Shown here in pieces: positions 1 through 8,564 of a DNA stretch of 64,000 bases. The stretch covers positions 1,488,001-1,552,000 of the forward strand of contig NZ_CP014845.1 of the NCBI RefSeq assembly GCF_001598055.1, read 5' to 3'. Numbering within the stretch: position 1 is the first letter of the stretch; each line of letters opens with the position of its first letter. The notes under the pieces were generated by a model that was not told the origin of the DNA, ran no database searches, and worked only from the letters and a program-made list of their open reading frames with translations. The DNA is from Cupriavidus nantongensis (GTDB lineage: Bacteria > Pseudomonadota > Gammaproteobacteria > Burkholderiales > Burkholderiaceae). The translations under genes and the position numbers were made by a program.

Positions 1-427
1 CCACCACGTCGGCGGTAACCGTGACCTCGCGCCCGACCATGCCGCCCGGCTTGGCGCCCGGCGCGGCGCGCTGCGTGATCTCGCGCTCGCTGCTGGAGCG
101 GATGCCGCTCTGGCGGTTCAGGCTCACCGACAAGGCCTGCGTGTATTCCGCCGTGACCGCATCGCCCACGCGCAGCTGCCCGAAGTTGCGCACATCGTCG
201 CCCACCTGCACGTCGGTAAGCTTGCCCTGCTCGTCCTTGAGGGTGATGGTGCGCGTGGCGGCATCGATGGCCGCCACCGTGGCCGTGGCCTTGACCGTGC
301 CGGTGGTGCGCGACGCGCCCACGCCGGAAACCGAGTCGACGCGGGTCTCGGGTTGCGCCATCGCCATGGCGGGCGCGAGCGACGCGGCGGCAAGCGCCGC
401 CGCCACCATGAGCTTGCCGGGTTTCAT
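1..427 (-). CDS. Exported protein of unknown function (3' end outside window)
   Basis: The frame is read leftwards from an ATG at 427 and runs off the window edge, giving about 142 visible codons. An AGGGAGAA ribosome binding site lies just upstream of the ATG. The first 24 or so residues form a signal peptide (basic start, Ala-rich core, cleavage after AMAMA), so the mature protein is periplasmic or secreted. The mature part alternates V/T/A-rich strands with GD turns (TITLKDEQG, VGDDV, RVGDAV), which suggests a small beta-barrel of OB or DUF5666 type; this is only an impression from the strand pattern. Function unknown. Confidence 0.75.
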   Translation of the reverse strand, partial: MKPGKLMVAAALAAASLAPAMAMAQPETRVDSVSGVGASRTTGTVKATATVAAIDAATRTITLKDEQGKLTDVQVGDDVRNFGQLRVGDAVTAEYTQALSVSLNRQSGIRSSSEREITQRAAPGAKPGGMVGREVTVTADVV

Positions 428-568
428 GCCGTTCTCCCTGGTTCCGAGTTTTCCATGGGCCACCGTGCGCGATGCCGGCAAGGGGCCGGGGCGCGTGATG
501 GAAAGGCCTGTTAACCATAGCAGAGGGACAACGAAGCCGGTGGCGGCGTGCAGGCCAACTCCATATGC

Positions 569-892
569 TCACAGCGGCCCCGGCAGCGTCTTCAGCCCCA
601 GCCACAGCACGCCGATGACAACGTTGACCGGCACGCACAGCGCACCGGGCACGTAGAACAGCGCCGACAGCGCGGGCGCGGACAACATCAGCTCCACCGC
701 GCTGCCCAGCGCGTAGAAGAACACGCCGCACCAGAGCCAGCGCCGCATGTAGGTCAGCAGCCAATGCGCGCGCGCCTGGTTGAAGTGCCAGGCGCGCGCG
801 CGTTCGGCGCGGTTGCCGCGGCTGGCGTCCCGGAACAGCCAGCCGAAGAAGAAATAGCGGTACAGCAGGGCGCTAAAGCTCAGCTCTTGCAT
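569..892 (-). CDS. Small membrane protein of unknown function
   Basis: 107 residues from an ATG at 892, chosen because AAAGGAG sits five bases upstream; in-frame codons further upstream have no such site. Two hydrophobic segments (about residues 45-65 and 70-100) separated by a Pro/Gly-rich turn point to an inner-membrane protein. The N-terminal half is aromatic and basic (YRYFFFGWLF, then Arg-rich), as expected for a cytoplasmic amphipathic stretch. It shares the strand of its neighbours but is separated from them by 140-190 bp, so it is probably its own transcription unit. The family was not recognised. Confidence 0.65.
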   Translation of the reverse strand: MQELSFSALLYRYFFFGWLFRDASRGNRAERARAWHFNQARAHWLLTYMRRWLWCGVFFYALGSAVELMLSAPALSALFYVPGALCVPVNVVIGVLWLGLKTLPGPL

Positions 893-1082
893 GATCACTC
901 CTTTGGCCGCTGCCAGCCGGGGGAGTGCAGAAATCAGGCGCACTCGGGGCGCAAGCTGCAATGGCAGCGGCAGGCATACCACCAGCGTACCAAAGAAGCA
1001 GCGCTAACCCGAGCCACGGACGCGCCTGCATGGCTGGCCGCACTAAGACAGTGCAGCCGGCCGCGCGATGATCGCACGCCGA

Positions 1083-2081
1083 TCACTGCAGGCTGATATC
1101 GAGCTGCTGCACCACGCGCTTCTCGCGCTCGAACTGTTCGGCCGCGAACCTGGTGTAGTCCGCGCTGTTGAGGTGGACCGGCTCCAGGTCGATGGCCTCG
1201 AGCGAGCGCAGGTAGGCCGGATCCTGCGCCGCGCGGAAGAACGCGTCGTGCAGCTTCCTGACCACCGCCGGGTCCATGCCGCGCGGGCCGACGATGCCCA
1301 CCAGCGAGCTGGCGGTGATGTCGTAGCCCCGCTCCTTCAGCGTCGGCACATCCTTGAAGCGCGCAAAGCGCGTGTCGCCGACGATGGCCAGCGGCCGCAC
1401 CTTGCCGGCGACGGCGAACTGCCCCCAGCCCGGGTCCAGCACCGCGTCGATGTCGCCGCCCATCAGCGCCATCATTTCCTCGGCGCCGCCCTTGTAGGGC
1501 ACGAAGGTGAACTTCGCGCCGGCGGCACGGCCGAGCTTTTCCATCGAGATATGCCCCGAGCTGCCGATGCCGACCGCACCGTAGGTCACTTTGCCCGGGT
1601 TCGCCCTGGCGTAGGCAAGGAATTCTTCCAGCGTCTTCCAGCGCGCGTCGGCGCGGACCACCAGGCCATAGCGGTAGTTGGTCAGACCGATGATGTAGGT
1701 AAAGTCCCTGAGCGGGTCGTATGGCGTCTTTTGCAGGTGCGGCATGCGGAAGATATTGGCCGCGACCATCGACAGCGTGTAGCCGTTCGGCGCCGCGGTC
1801 TGGGACATCACCTGCGCCGCCAGCGTGGCGCCCGCACCGGGCTTGTTGATCGGCACCACGCGCTGGTCCAGCTCCTTGCCGGCGGCTGCCAGCAGCGTGC
1901 GCAGCGAGCCGTCGGTGGGACCGCCGGGCGGAAACGGAATCCAGAACTCGATGGGCTTGGCCGGGAAATCGCCCGCCGCCGTCGCGGCCGGCGCTGCCGC
2001 CGCGCAGATCGCCGCTGCCGCCACGGCCCTGGCCACGACCGATAGCAAACGCCCTCCCATTCCACGCCTTGTGATAGCCAT
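1083..2081 (-). CDS. Bug-family (TctC-like) tripartite tricarboxylate transporter binding protein
   Basis: 332 residues. A Tat/Sec-like leader (TRRGMGG, then an Ala-rich core) precedes the hallmark Bug start FPAKPIEFWIPFPPGGPTD, followed by the usual domain with VPINKPGAGATLAAQ and PYKGGAEEM motifs. Bug proteins bind carboxylates in the periplasm and hand them to TctA/TctB permeases or to sensor systems. No permease genes lie beside it, so it is an orphan binding protein of unknown ligand. The ATG at 2081 follows AGGAGA. The MocR-type regulator upstream is on the same strand but separated by 150 bp. Confidence 0.9.
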   Translation of the reverse strand: MAITRRGMGGRLLSVVARAVAAAAICAAAAPAATAAGDFPAKPIEFWIPFPPGGPTDGSLRTLLAAAGKELDQRVVPINKPGAGATLAAQVMSQTAAPNGYTLSMVAANIFRMPHLQKTPYDPLRDFTYIIGLTNYRYGLVVRADARWKTLEEFLAYARANPGKVTYGAVGIGSSGHISMEKLGRAAGAKFTFVPYKGGAEEMMALMGGDIDAVLDPGWGQFAVAGKVRPLAIVGDTRFARFKDVPTLKERGYDITASSLVGIVGPRGMDPAVVRKLHDAFFRAAQDPAYLRSLEAIDLEPVHLNSADYTRFAAEQFEREKRVVQQLDISLQ

Positions 2082-2232
2082 GCGCTGTCTCCTGGTTGTC
2101 GTTCTGGTGTTGCCGCCCGGCGTGCCGGCCGCGGTCGTTTTCGACAGACGTTAGAGCGTTGCGCCAGGCGGGCCAATTGCCGTTCTGTTCAATGTCATTG
2201 GCAGAAACGCCCGGGATGCGGAGCCGGCCGCT

Positions 2233-3723
2233 TCACGCCGCCATCGTCGCAACCACTGCGCCCAGCACGCGCACGCCCTGCTCTATCTGCGCGGTGGTCA
2301 GGCTGGCATAGCCCAGCACCAGGCCGGCCGCGCGTGGCCGGCCTGCCCCGTGCGGCCGGGCATACAGCGCCGAGACCGGGTAGACGCCCACGCCGGCGCC
2401 GCGCGCGGCGGCCACCAGTGCCGGCTCGTCCCGCGGCCGCAGCGACGGCAGCCACAGCACCACGTGCAGACCGGCCGCGGTGCCGCTGACCTCGGCATCG
2501 GCGGGCAGGTGGTGCGCAATGCCATCGAGCAGGGCCGCGCGGCGGCGCTCGTTCTCGCGGCGCATGCGGCGCACGTGGCGCTCGTAGGCGCCGCTGTCGA
2601 TCAGCGCGGCCAGCACGCGCTGCTCCAGCACGGGCGCGTGGCGGTCGGCCAGCCGCTTGGCCTGCCGGAACACCGGCACCAGTTCCGGCGGCAGCACCAG
2701 GTAGCCGAGCCGCAGTTGCGGCGACAGCGCCTTGGAGAAGGTGCCGACATAGATCACGCGGCCATCGTTGTCGATCGCGCGCAGGGTGTCGATCGGGCGC
2801 TGGCCGTAGCGGAATTCGCCGTCGTAGTCGTCCTCGACGATCCACGCATCATGGCGTCGGGCCCATTGCAGCAAGGCCTGGCGGCGCCCGATCGGCAGCA
2901 CGCCGCCCAGCGGGAACTGGTGCGACGGCGTCACGTAGGCCAGCCGGACCCGGTCCGCCGTGGGCAGGCTGGCGGTGTCCATGCCATGCCCGTCCACCGG
3001 GACTGGCAGGCAAGTCGCGCCGGTGGCCTCGAAGCAGCGCCTGGCCATCAGGTAGCCGGGGTCTTCGAAGGCGAAGGTATCGCCGTGGTCCAGCAGCAGC
3101 CGCGCGCACAGGTCGATGGCCTGCTGCGAGCCATGCACCACCACGATCTGCCCGGCGTCGCAGGCCAGCCCGCGCGCGCGGCGCAGGTAGCCTTGCAGCG
3201 CGCGCCGCAGCGATGCCTCGCCTTCGGGGGCGGCATAGGACAGGCTGTCGTGCTGGCGCAGCAGCTCGGCCTGCCAGGCGCGCCGCCACGCCAGCGCCGG
3301 GAAGTCGCGCCACGCCACCGCGCCGTACAGGAAATCGAAGCGCACCGGCTCGGCCGGCGGCGGTTCCGGCAGACTCAGTGCCGCCACGCGGCGGCCGAAC
3401 TGCGACAGCGCGGGTACCCTGGCGCGCCGCGCGGCATGCGGCCGGGCGGGCGGGGAAGCCGCCAGCGGGCTTGCAATGCGGGCCGCCCGTCCCCTCGCCG
3501 TGACCAGGAAGCCCTCGGCCGCCAGCTGTTCATAGGCGGCGGTCACGGTGGTGCGCGATACCCCCAGCTCGGCCGCCAGGCCGCGCGTGGACGGCGCCGG
3601 CGCGCCCGGCGGCAGTGTGCCGTCGGCGATCTGCGCGCGCAGCAGGTCATAGATGCGGCGTCCCGCACCCGTGGCGCCCCTGGCGCCGGAATGCCTGCCG
3701 GCAGACTGATCGAACTGGCCCAT
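2233..3723 (-). CDS. MocR/PdxR-type regulator (GntR helix-turn-helix fused to aminotransferase fold)
   Basis: 496 residues, normal for the family. Residues about 24-90 form the GntR winged helix (PPGAPAPSTRGLAAELGVSR). Residues about 120-490 form a type I aminotransferase fold with EDDYDGEF near 297-304 and a PLP-binding Lys near 331 in TFSKALSPQLRLGY. Such proteins sense PLP or amino compounds and control vitamin B6 or amino-acid genes. The gene is divergent from a PaiB-like FMN protein and a LysE exporter, which are its likely targets. Regulation of an amino-acid efflux unit is an inference. Confidence 0.9.
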   Translation of the reverse strand: MGQFDQSAGRHSGARGATGAGRRIYDLLRAQIADGTLPPGAPAPSTRGLAAELGVSRTTVTAAYEQLAAEGFLVTARGRAARIASPLAASPPARPHAARRARVPALSQFGRRVAALSLPEPPPAEPVRFDFLYGAVAWRDFPALAWRRAWQAELLRQHDSLSYAAPEGEASLRRALQGYLRRARGLACDAGQIVVVHGSQQAIDLCARLLLDHGDTFAFEDPGYLMARRCFEATGATCLPVPVDGHGMDTASLPTADRVRLAYVTPSHQFPLGGVLPIGRRQALLQWARRHDAWIVEDDYDGEFRYGQRPIDTLRAIDNDGRVIYVGTFSKALSPQLRLGYLVLPPELVPVFRQAKRLADRHAPVLEQRVLAALIDSGAYERHVRRMRRENERRRAALLDGIAHHLPADAEVSGTAAGLHVVLWLPSLRPRDEPALVAAARGAGVGVYPVSALYARPHGAGRPRAAGLVLGYASLTTAQIEQGVRVLGAVVATMAA

Positions 3724-3736
3724 TCAAATTCCCGGA

Positions 3737-3762
3737 AACTGGACCTTCCGATTGTGCCAGTT
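3737..3762. promoter_or_regulatory. Inverted repeat between the MocR gene and the PaiB-like gene
   Basis: AACTGG and CCAGTT arms, separated by 14 bases, lie in the 81-bp divergent intergenic stretch 14 bp from the MocR start codon. The place and symmetry suit an operator for the MocR protein. Six-base arms can occur by chance, so this is tentative. Confidence 0.35.
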
Positions 3763-3804
3763 GTCGGCGACAGTATCGAGCATCCGATCGCCCCGAGCCC
3801 CACG

Positions 3805-4428
3805 ATGTACCTCCCCGACCATTTCGCCGAGACCCGCCCCGACGCCCTTGCCCGCATCATCCATGCGCACCCGCTGGGCATGCTGGTCACGCACAGCCAG
3901 CACGGCCTGGATGCCGACCATCTTCCCTTCGAATTCGACCCGGGCGCCGGCTTCCACGGCGTGCTCACTGCGCACGTGGCGCGAGCCAACCCGGTGTGGC
4001 AGCGGTGCCCGACCGGCACGCCGGTGATGGTGGTGTTCCGCGGCGCCGAGGCCTACGTCTCGCCGAACTGGTACCCGGGCAAGCATGAGACGCACCGGCA
4101 GGTGCCGACCTGGAACTACGAGGTGGTGCACGCGCACGGCACGCTCACCGTGCGCGACGAAGAGCGCTTCGTGCGCGGCCTGGTCGCGCGCCTGACGCGC
4201 CGGCATGAGGCCGCCGAGGCCCGGCCGTGGAAGATGGGCGACGCCCCGCCCGACTACCTCGACGCCATGCTGCGCGGCATCGTCGGCCTCGAGATCGCCG
4301 TGACGTCGCTGGTGGGCAAGCGCAAGCTCAGCCAGAACAAGGACACGCGCGACCGTCTTGGCGTGGTCGACGCGCTCGAGGCGCGCGGCTGCCCGGAACT
4401 GGCGCAGTCGATGCGCGACGCGGTCTGA
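3805..4428 (+). CDS. PaiB-like FMN-binding protein (putative negative regulator)
   Basis: 207 residues from an ATG at 3805 (MYLPDHFAETRPDAL), the typical family start; the open frame extends far upstream but is non-coding there. Conserved PaiB features are HAHPLGMLVT, LPFEFD, ARANPVWQ, the segment AYVSPNWYPGKHET, VPTWNYEVVHAHG and the C-terminal KRKLSQNKD. PaiB-type proteins have a split-barrel FMN fold; in Bacillus PaiB acts with PaiA on protease and sporulation genes, but most homologues are uncharacterised. It is followed 67 bp later by a LysE exporter on the same strand, so the two are probably co-transcribed and controlled by the divergent MocR regulator. Confidence 0.85.
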   Translation: MYLPDHFAETRPDALARIIHAHPLGMLVTHSQHGLDADHLPFEFDPGAGFHGVLTAHVARANPVWQRCPTGTPVMVVFRGAEAYVSPNWYPGKHETHRQVPTWNYEVVHAHGTLTVRDEERFVRGLVARLTRRHEAAEARPWKMGDAPPDYLDAMLRGIVGLEIAVTSLVGKRKLSQNKDTRDRLGVVDALEARGCPELAQSMRDAV

Positions 4429-4495
4429 TCTGGCATCGCCGCAATCCACGCGCGCGCAGCCGCAACTCTGCCTCATCAACAAGGAACCCCGAACC

Positions 4496-5113
4496 ATGTC
4501 GCTGATTCCCTTCCTGATCGCCGCGGTCGTGCTTGCCATCACCCCCGGCCCGGCCATCGCCTATGTCGTCGCCCGAACGGTCGCCGGCGGACGGTCGGAG
4601 GGCCTGGCTTCATGCCTGGGCACCGGCCTCGGTGGATTGCTGCACGTGCTGGCCGCGGCGGCGGGCCTGTCGTTGCTCATCGCCCAGTCTGCGGTCGCGT
4701 TCAGCGTGCTCAAGTACCTGGGGGCGGCCTACCTGGTGTACCTGGGGCTGCGCATGCTGCTGCGCAAGGAGCAGCCCGCCACCGTCGCGGCCGTGCCATC
4801 GCGCGGGGCACGCCGCGCGCTGGTCGAGGGCGTGGTGGTCGAGGTGCTGAACGTCAAGACCGCGCTGTTCTTCCTTGCGTTCCTGCCGCAGTTCGTCGCG
4901 CCGGGTGCAGCGGCAGTGTCGCAACTCGCGCTGCTGGGCAGCATCTGCGTCGCGCTCAACACGCTGGTCGATGTGGTCGTGGTCTTTGCCGCGCACCGCC
5001 TGCTCAGGTCCGAAGCCGCGAGCGCGGCACGCGCGCGGCTGATGACCCGTGCCTCGGGAGTCACGATGGTGGGGCTGGGCACGTTCCTGGCGTTCGCGCG
5101 GCGCGAGGCATGA
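4496..5113 (+). CDS. LysE/RhtB-family amino-acid exporter
   Basis: 205 residues and about six hydrophobic segments. The N-terminal ITPGPAIAYVVARTVAGGR matches the LysE signature (TPGP followed by a glycine-rich loop), and KYLGAAYLVYLGLRMLL and NVKTALFFLAFLPQFV are the usual second and fourth conserved blocks. These proteins export amino acids or their derivatives across the inner membrane. The ATG at 4496 follows AAGGAACCCCGAACC. It lies downstream of the PaiB-like gene in a MocR-controlled neighbourhood. The substrate cannot be read from sequence. Confidence 0.9.
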   Translation: MSLIPFLIAAVVLAITPGPAIAYVVARTVAGGRSEGLASCLGTGLGGLLHVLAAAAGLSLLIAQSAVAFSVLKYLGAAYLVYLGLRMLLRKEQPATVAAVPSRGARRALVEGVVVEVLNVKTALFFLAFLPQFVAPGAAAVSQLALLGSICVALNTLVDVVVVFAAHRLLRSEAASAARARLMTRASGVTMVGLGTFLAFARREA

Positions 5114-5150
5114 CCGCGCGCGTGGGAACAAGTCTTGTGGTTGCCGCCGC

Positions 5151-5168
5151 GAGCCCGCGCAGGGGCTC
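5151..5168. terminator. Short hairpin between convergent LysE and thioesterase genes
   Basis: GAGCCC and GGGCTC arms around a six-base loop in the 70-bp gap between two convergent genes. There is no T tract, so it could be a weak bidirectional terminator or mRNA-end structure. Confidence 0.35.
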
Positions 5169-5183
5169 CACCCGCATAGGCCA

Positions 5184-5600
5184 CTACTTCAGGTATTTCA
5201 GCGTCGCCACACCGGTTGCCACCAGCACTTCCCCATCGAGCCACACCTCGGCCCGCGAAAAGAAGATCGAACGCCCGCGGCGATCAACCATGCCTTTCGC
5301 CGTCAGCAGCTTGCCGGTCCCGTTGCTGAGGAAGTTCGACGTCAGCGACAGCGTGACCGCGTGCCGCGGGGCCTCGCCCGGCGCGGAGTAGAGGCCGGCA
5401 TAGCCCGTGGCGGCATCGAGCAAGGTGCAGATCGTGCCGCCATGCACGACGCGGCTGCGGTTCAGCATATTCGGCGCGAGCGGCAGTTCCAGCTCGACGT
5501 AGTCGTCGCGCCAATCGGTAATCCTGACCCCGATGCTTTCCAGTGCCGGATTGTCGAGGCTGTATGCCTCGTCCTTGTCTTCCACGATTGCCGCGTCCAT
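5184..5600 (-). CDS. PaaI-family hotdog thioesterase
   Basis: About 138 residues from the ATG at 5600, with AAAGGAAC about nine bases upstream; a longer reading from 5720 adds 40 residues with no family resemblance. The hotdog core shows SRVVHGGTICTLLDAATGYAG, the PaaI signature (HGG followed by the central helix), then NFLSNGTGKLLTAKG and GRSIFFSRAEVW. Members hydrolyse acyl- or aryl-CoA thioesters in the cytoplasm. The gene is divergent from the selenium-binding-protein gene. The substrate is unknown. Confidence 0.85.
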   Translation of the reverse strand: MDAAIVEDKDEAYSLDNPALESIGVRITDWRDDYVELELPLAPNMLNRSRVVHGGTICTLLDAATGYAGLYSAPGEAPRHAVTLSLTSNFLSNGTGKLLTAKGMVDRRGRSIFFSRAEVWLDGEVLVATGVATLKYLK

Positions 5601-5843
5601 CGCCCGGATGTTCCTTTGCCTGATCAAGCCTCCTTTGTGCGCGATCCGCGTGTTTCCGACAATCTGTATTTCGCGAACCGGACCTTCCGCCCGCATGAAT
5701 CCACGCATGCGCCGCGGCACGCGCGGCTTTGACTCGGCATGCAGAACGACCTAGGCTAGGTAGGCTTACCGCGCACTCGGCCACGCGCCAGGTGACGTAG
5801 CGGCGATGTCGCACGGTCCGCCAGGACCAGGGAGGGGCTCACC

Positions 5844-7250
5844 ATGAACATGCGGCCAGATCCGACGTTTCACGCCTCGCCGGAGCTTGCGATCCACGCG
5901 CCAGCGGAATCCTTTGCCTATACCGTGCTGCTCAGCCCCGACGGCGCGCAGCTCGACGCGCTCGCGGTGATCGACGTCAAGCCCGGATCGCCGACCTACA
6001 GCCAGGTGGTGCATACCGTGCCGATGACGCACAAGGGCGATGAACTGCATCACTTCGGCTGGAACGCCTGTTCGTCGGCGCTGTCGCCGCTGACCGGCCA
6101 TGCGTTCCTGGAGCGGCGCTACCTGATCATTCCGGGGATGCGCTCGTCGCGCCTGTATATCGTCGACACTAAACCGCACCCGACCCAGGCGCGCATCCAC
6201 AAGATCGTCGAGCCCGACGAGATCTTCCGCAAGACCGGCTATTCGCGGCCGCATACCGTGCATTGCGGCCCGGAGGGCATCTATGTCAGCACGCTGGGCG
6301 GCAGCGGGCCGGATGGCACCGATGGCCCGCCCGGCATCTTCATCATGGACTGCGAGACCTTCGAGGTGCTGGGCCGCTGGGAGATCGACCGCGGCGAGCA
6401 GCAGAAGCACTACGACTTCTGGTGGAACCTGCCGCGCGACTACATGGTGTCGAGCGAATGGGCCCTGCCGCCGCAGTTCGAGAACGGGCTGGTGCCCGAG
6501 GATTTGCTCGGCAACCGCTACGGCCACAAGCTGCATTTCTGGGACCTGCGCGCACGGCGCAACGTGCAGACCATCGACCTGGGCGCCAATCACCAGATGG
6601 CGCTGGAAGTCCGGCCCGCGCATGATCCGGTGCGCGAGTACGGCTTCGTCGGCGTGGTGGTCGACACCACCAACCTGGAAGGCTCGATCTGGACCTGGTG
6701 GCGCGAGGATGGCAAGTTCCACGCCGAGAAAACTGCGACGATCCCGGCCGAGCCCGCCGACGCCAGCCAGTTGCCGCCGCTGCTGCAAGGCTTCGGCGCG
6801 GTGCCGCCGCTGGTGACCGATATCGACCTGTCGCTGGACGACAGGTTCCTCTACGTGTCGTGCTGGGGCACGGGCGAGATGCGCCAGTACGACGTCACCG
6901 ATCCGCGCAAGCCCCGGCTCGCCGGCTCGGTCCATCTCGGCGGCATGGTCCGCCGCACTCCGCACCCCAACGGCAAGCCCTTCGCCGGCGGCCCGCAGAT
7001 GGTGGAGATCAGTCGCGACGGCGAGCGCGTCTACTGGACCAACTCGCTGTATTCCACCTGGGACCAGCAGTTCTATCCCGACGGCATTCCAGGCGCGCAG
7101 GTCATGGCCCGCGCCGGAGCGGACGGCGGCCTGGTGCTGGCCGACGACTACTGGGTCGAGTTTCCCGAAGGCTACCGCGCGCACCAGATCCGTCTGGAAG
7201 GCGGCGACTGCTCGACCGATTCGTTCTGCTATCCCTCGGCCAGGGCTTGA
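5844..7250 (+). CDS. Selenium-binding protein 56 family (putative methanethiol oxidase)
   Basis: 468 residues, the normal length for SBP56. Cys76 in HHFGWNACSS corresponds to the selenium-binding Cys region of the family. Other conserved blocks are SRPHTVHCGPEGIY, TLGGSGPDGTDGPPG, YDFWWNLPRDYMVSSEW, NRYGHKLHFWDLRARR and SLDDRFLYVSCWGTGEMRQYD. Bacterial members (MtoX) and human SELENBP1 oxidise methanethiol to H2S, formaldehyde and H2O2 using copper. The SCO1 and MauG genes that accompany known mtoX operons are not here; instead a membrane protein overlaps the stop codon. Oxidase activity is inferred from the family. Confidence 0.9.
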   Translation: MNMRPDPTFHASPELAIHAPAESFAYTVLLSPDGAQLDALAVIDVKPGSPTYSQVVHTVPMTHKGDELHHFGWNACSSALSPLTGHAFLERRYLIIPGMRSSRLYIVDTKPHPTQARIHKIVEPDEIFRKTGYSRPHTVHCGPEGIYVSTLGGSGPDGTDGPPGIFIMDCETFEVLGRWEIDRGEQQKHYDFWWNLPRDYMVSSEWALPPQFENGLVPEDLLGNRYGHKLHFWDLRARRNVQTIDLGANHQMALEVRPAHDPVREYGFVGVVVDTTNLEGSIWTWWREDGKFHAEKTATIPAEPADASQLPPLLQGFGAVPPLVTDIDLSLDDRFLYVSCWGTGEMRQYDVTDPRKPRLAGSVHLGGMVRRTPHPNGKPFAGGPQMVEISRDGERVYWTNSLYSTWDQQFYPDGIPGAQVMARAGADGGLVLADDYWVEFPEGYRAHQIRLEGGDCSTDSFCYPSARA

Positions 7251-7912
7251 GCGGGCACGACTGGGAACAGCTGGGCCTGTGGTCGGCGGTGCTGGCCAGC
7301 GGGCTCTATCACGGCGTCAACCCGGCGATGGGATGGCCGCTGGCGGTATCGAACGGTCTGCTGGCGCACAGCGGCCGCGCCCTGCTTGCGGCGCTGGGGT
7401 ATCTGGCGGCCGGGCACGCGCTGGCGGTGCTGGCGGTGACGCTGCCGTTCGGCATGCTGTCCGCGCTGGTCGCCTGGCAGGCGCAGATCCGCATCGGCGC
7501 CAGCCTGCTGCTGATCGCCGGCGGCATCGCACTGCTGCTCAGGCGCGGCCATCCGCGCGCACTGGTGCGCATCGCGCCATCGCGCCTGGCGCTGTGGTCG
7601 TTCGCGGTGGCGATCGCGCATGGCGCCGGGCTGATGCTGGTGCCGATCTATCTTGGCCTGTGCCGCACCAATAGCGAGCCGGGGCACCAGGCGGCCGCCA
7701 CGCTTGCCGGTGCCAACCTGGGCATGGCGCTAGCGGTCGCGCTGCTGCATACGCTGGCCATGTTTGCCATGGGCGGCGGCATGGCGTGGCTGGTCTACCG
7801 CTACCTGGGGCTGCAGTTCGTCTCGCGCAGCTGGTTCAACCTGGAGGCGGTCTGGGCCCTCAGCCTGATGCTGGTGGGGATGCTGGCGCTGGGGCTTGAA
7901 GCCTTTGGCTAG
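7247..7912 (+). CDS. Polytopic membrane protein coupled to the SBP56 gene
   Basis: About 221 residues with five or six hydrophobic helices. The most likely start is a TTG at 7247 that overlaps the SBP56 stop codon by three bases, a layout typical of translational coupling; a GTG about 30 bases further on is the alternative. The first helix carries GLYHGVNPAMGWPLAVSNGL, and a second His-containing helix reads AVAIAHGAGLMLVPIYLG. His, Asn and Pro in adjacent helices recall metal or cation permeases such as NicO or RcnA, but no family can be claimed. The coupling suggests it serves the SBP56 protein, for instance in copper or product handling; that is inference. Confidence 0.7.
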   Translation: MSGHDWEQLGLWSAVLASGLYHGVNPAMGWPLAVSNGLLAHSGRALLAALGYLAAGHALAVLAVTLPFGMLSALVAWQAQIRIGASLLLIAGGIALLLRRGHPRALVRIAPSRLALWSFAVAIAHGAGLMLVPIYLGLCRTNSEPGHQAAATLAGANLGMALAVALLHTLAMFAMGGGMAWLVYRYLGLQFVSRSWFNLEAVWALSLMLVGMLALGLEAFG

Positions 7913-7921
7913 GCGCCAGGC

Positions 7922-8440
7922 TCAGCCGGCCAGCCGCGCCGCCAGCCGTCCGCGCGTGATGGCCGCGATCTGCGCCAGCGCCTCGTCCAGCTCCTGCTGC
8001 GTGCTGCGGCCGATGCGGCGCTCGAACGCGGCAAAGATGCCTTCGCGGGTGTAGTGGCGCACGCAGATGATGAAGGGGAAGCCGTGGCGCGCCTGGTAAT
8101 CGGCGTTGAGCTGGTCCAGCGCGGCCTCCTGCTGCACCGACATCGCATCCAGTCCGGCGCTCTTCTGCTCGGCGTTGGAATCCGCCGTCATGGTGCCCGC
8201 GCGGATATTGCGCGCCGACAGCTGCGGGTGCAGGTTCAGGAAATCGCACTGGCGCGGCGCGTCGAGCTTGCGCACCACGTCCATCATCGCGCCATGCAGC
8301 GCCGCCACCGAGGCGAACGGCCGCTGCGCCCAGGCGCCTGCCGCGGCCTGCGGAAAGTGTTCGAACACGCTGCCGAAGGCCTCGGCAAAGGCCGCTTCGT
8401 CCAGGGCGTTGACCGACGCCAGGTCGAGGGGGTGAGACAT
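7922..8440 (-). CDS. uraD: OHCU decarboxylase (2-oxo-4-hydroxy-4-carboxy-5-ureidoimidazoline decarboxylase)
   Basis: 172 residues from an ATG at 8440 preceded by GGGAGAAG. Converts OHCU to S-allantoin in the last step of the urate pathway. The catalytic His lies in FLNLHPQLSA (about residue 71). The rest of the family pattern is present: MMDVVRKLD, LDQLNADYQARHGFPFIICVR and IFAAFERRIGRS near the end. Two uraH genes lie 3-4 kb away beyond a LysR regulator and a transporter, so the enzymes of the two steps after urate oxidation are clustered. No urate oxidase gene is in the window. Confidence 0.92.
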   Translation of the reverse strand: MSHPLDLASVNALDEAAFAEAFGSVFEHFPQAAAGAWAQRPFASVAALHGAMMDVVRKLDAPRQCDFLNLHPQLSARNIRAGTMTADSNAEQKSAGLDAMSVQQEAALDQLNADYQARHGFPFIICVRHYTREGIFAAFERRIGRSTQQELDEALAQIAAITRGRLAARLAG

Positions 8441-8564
8441 GGAGGCTTCTCCCGTAGGGATCCCGCGCAAGGCGGATCGTTGGATACGGGGCCGAGTATA
8501 GGAACGCCCCGCCGCAGCGGCGAGAGCCCGCGTCCTATAGATCGCATAACAGAAACCGATACCG

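Noticed and set aside
2172..2202. GCCAAT/ATTGGC inverted repeat upstream of the first Bug gene
   Set aside because: Six-base arms with 19 bases between occur often by chance; no regulator relation visible.
2350..3804. Upstream in-frame extension of the PaiB-like gene
   Set aside because: It runs antisense to the MocR gene and has no family resemblance; the family start is MYLPDHF at 3805.
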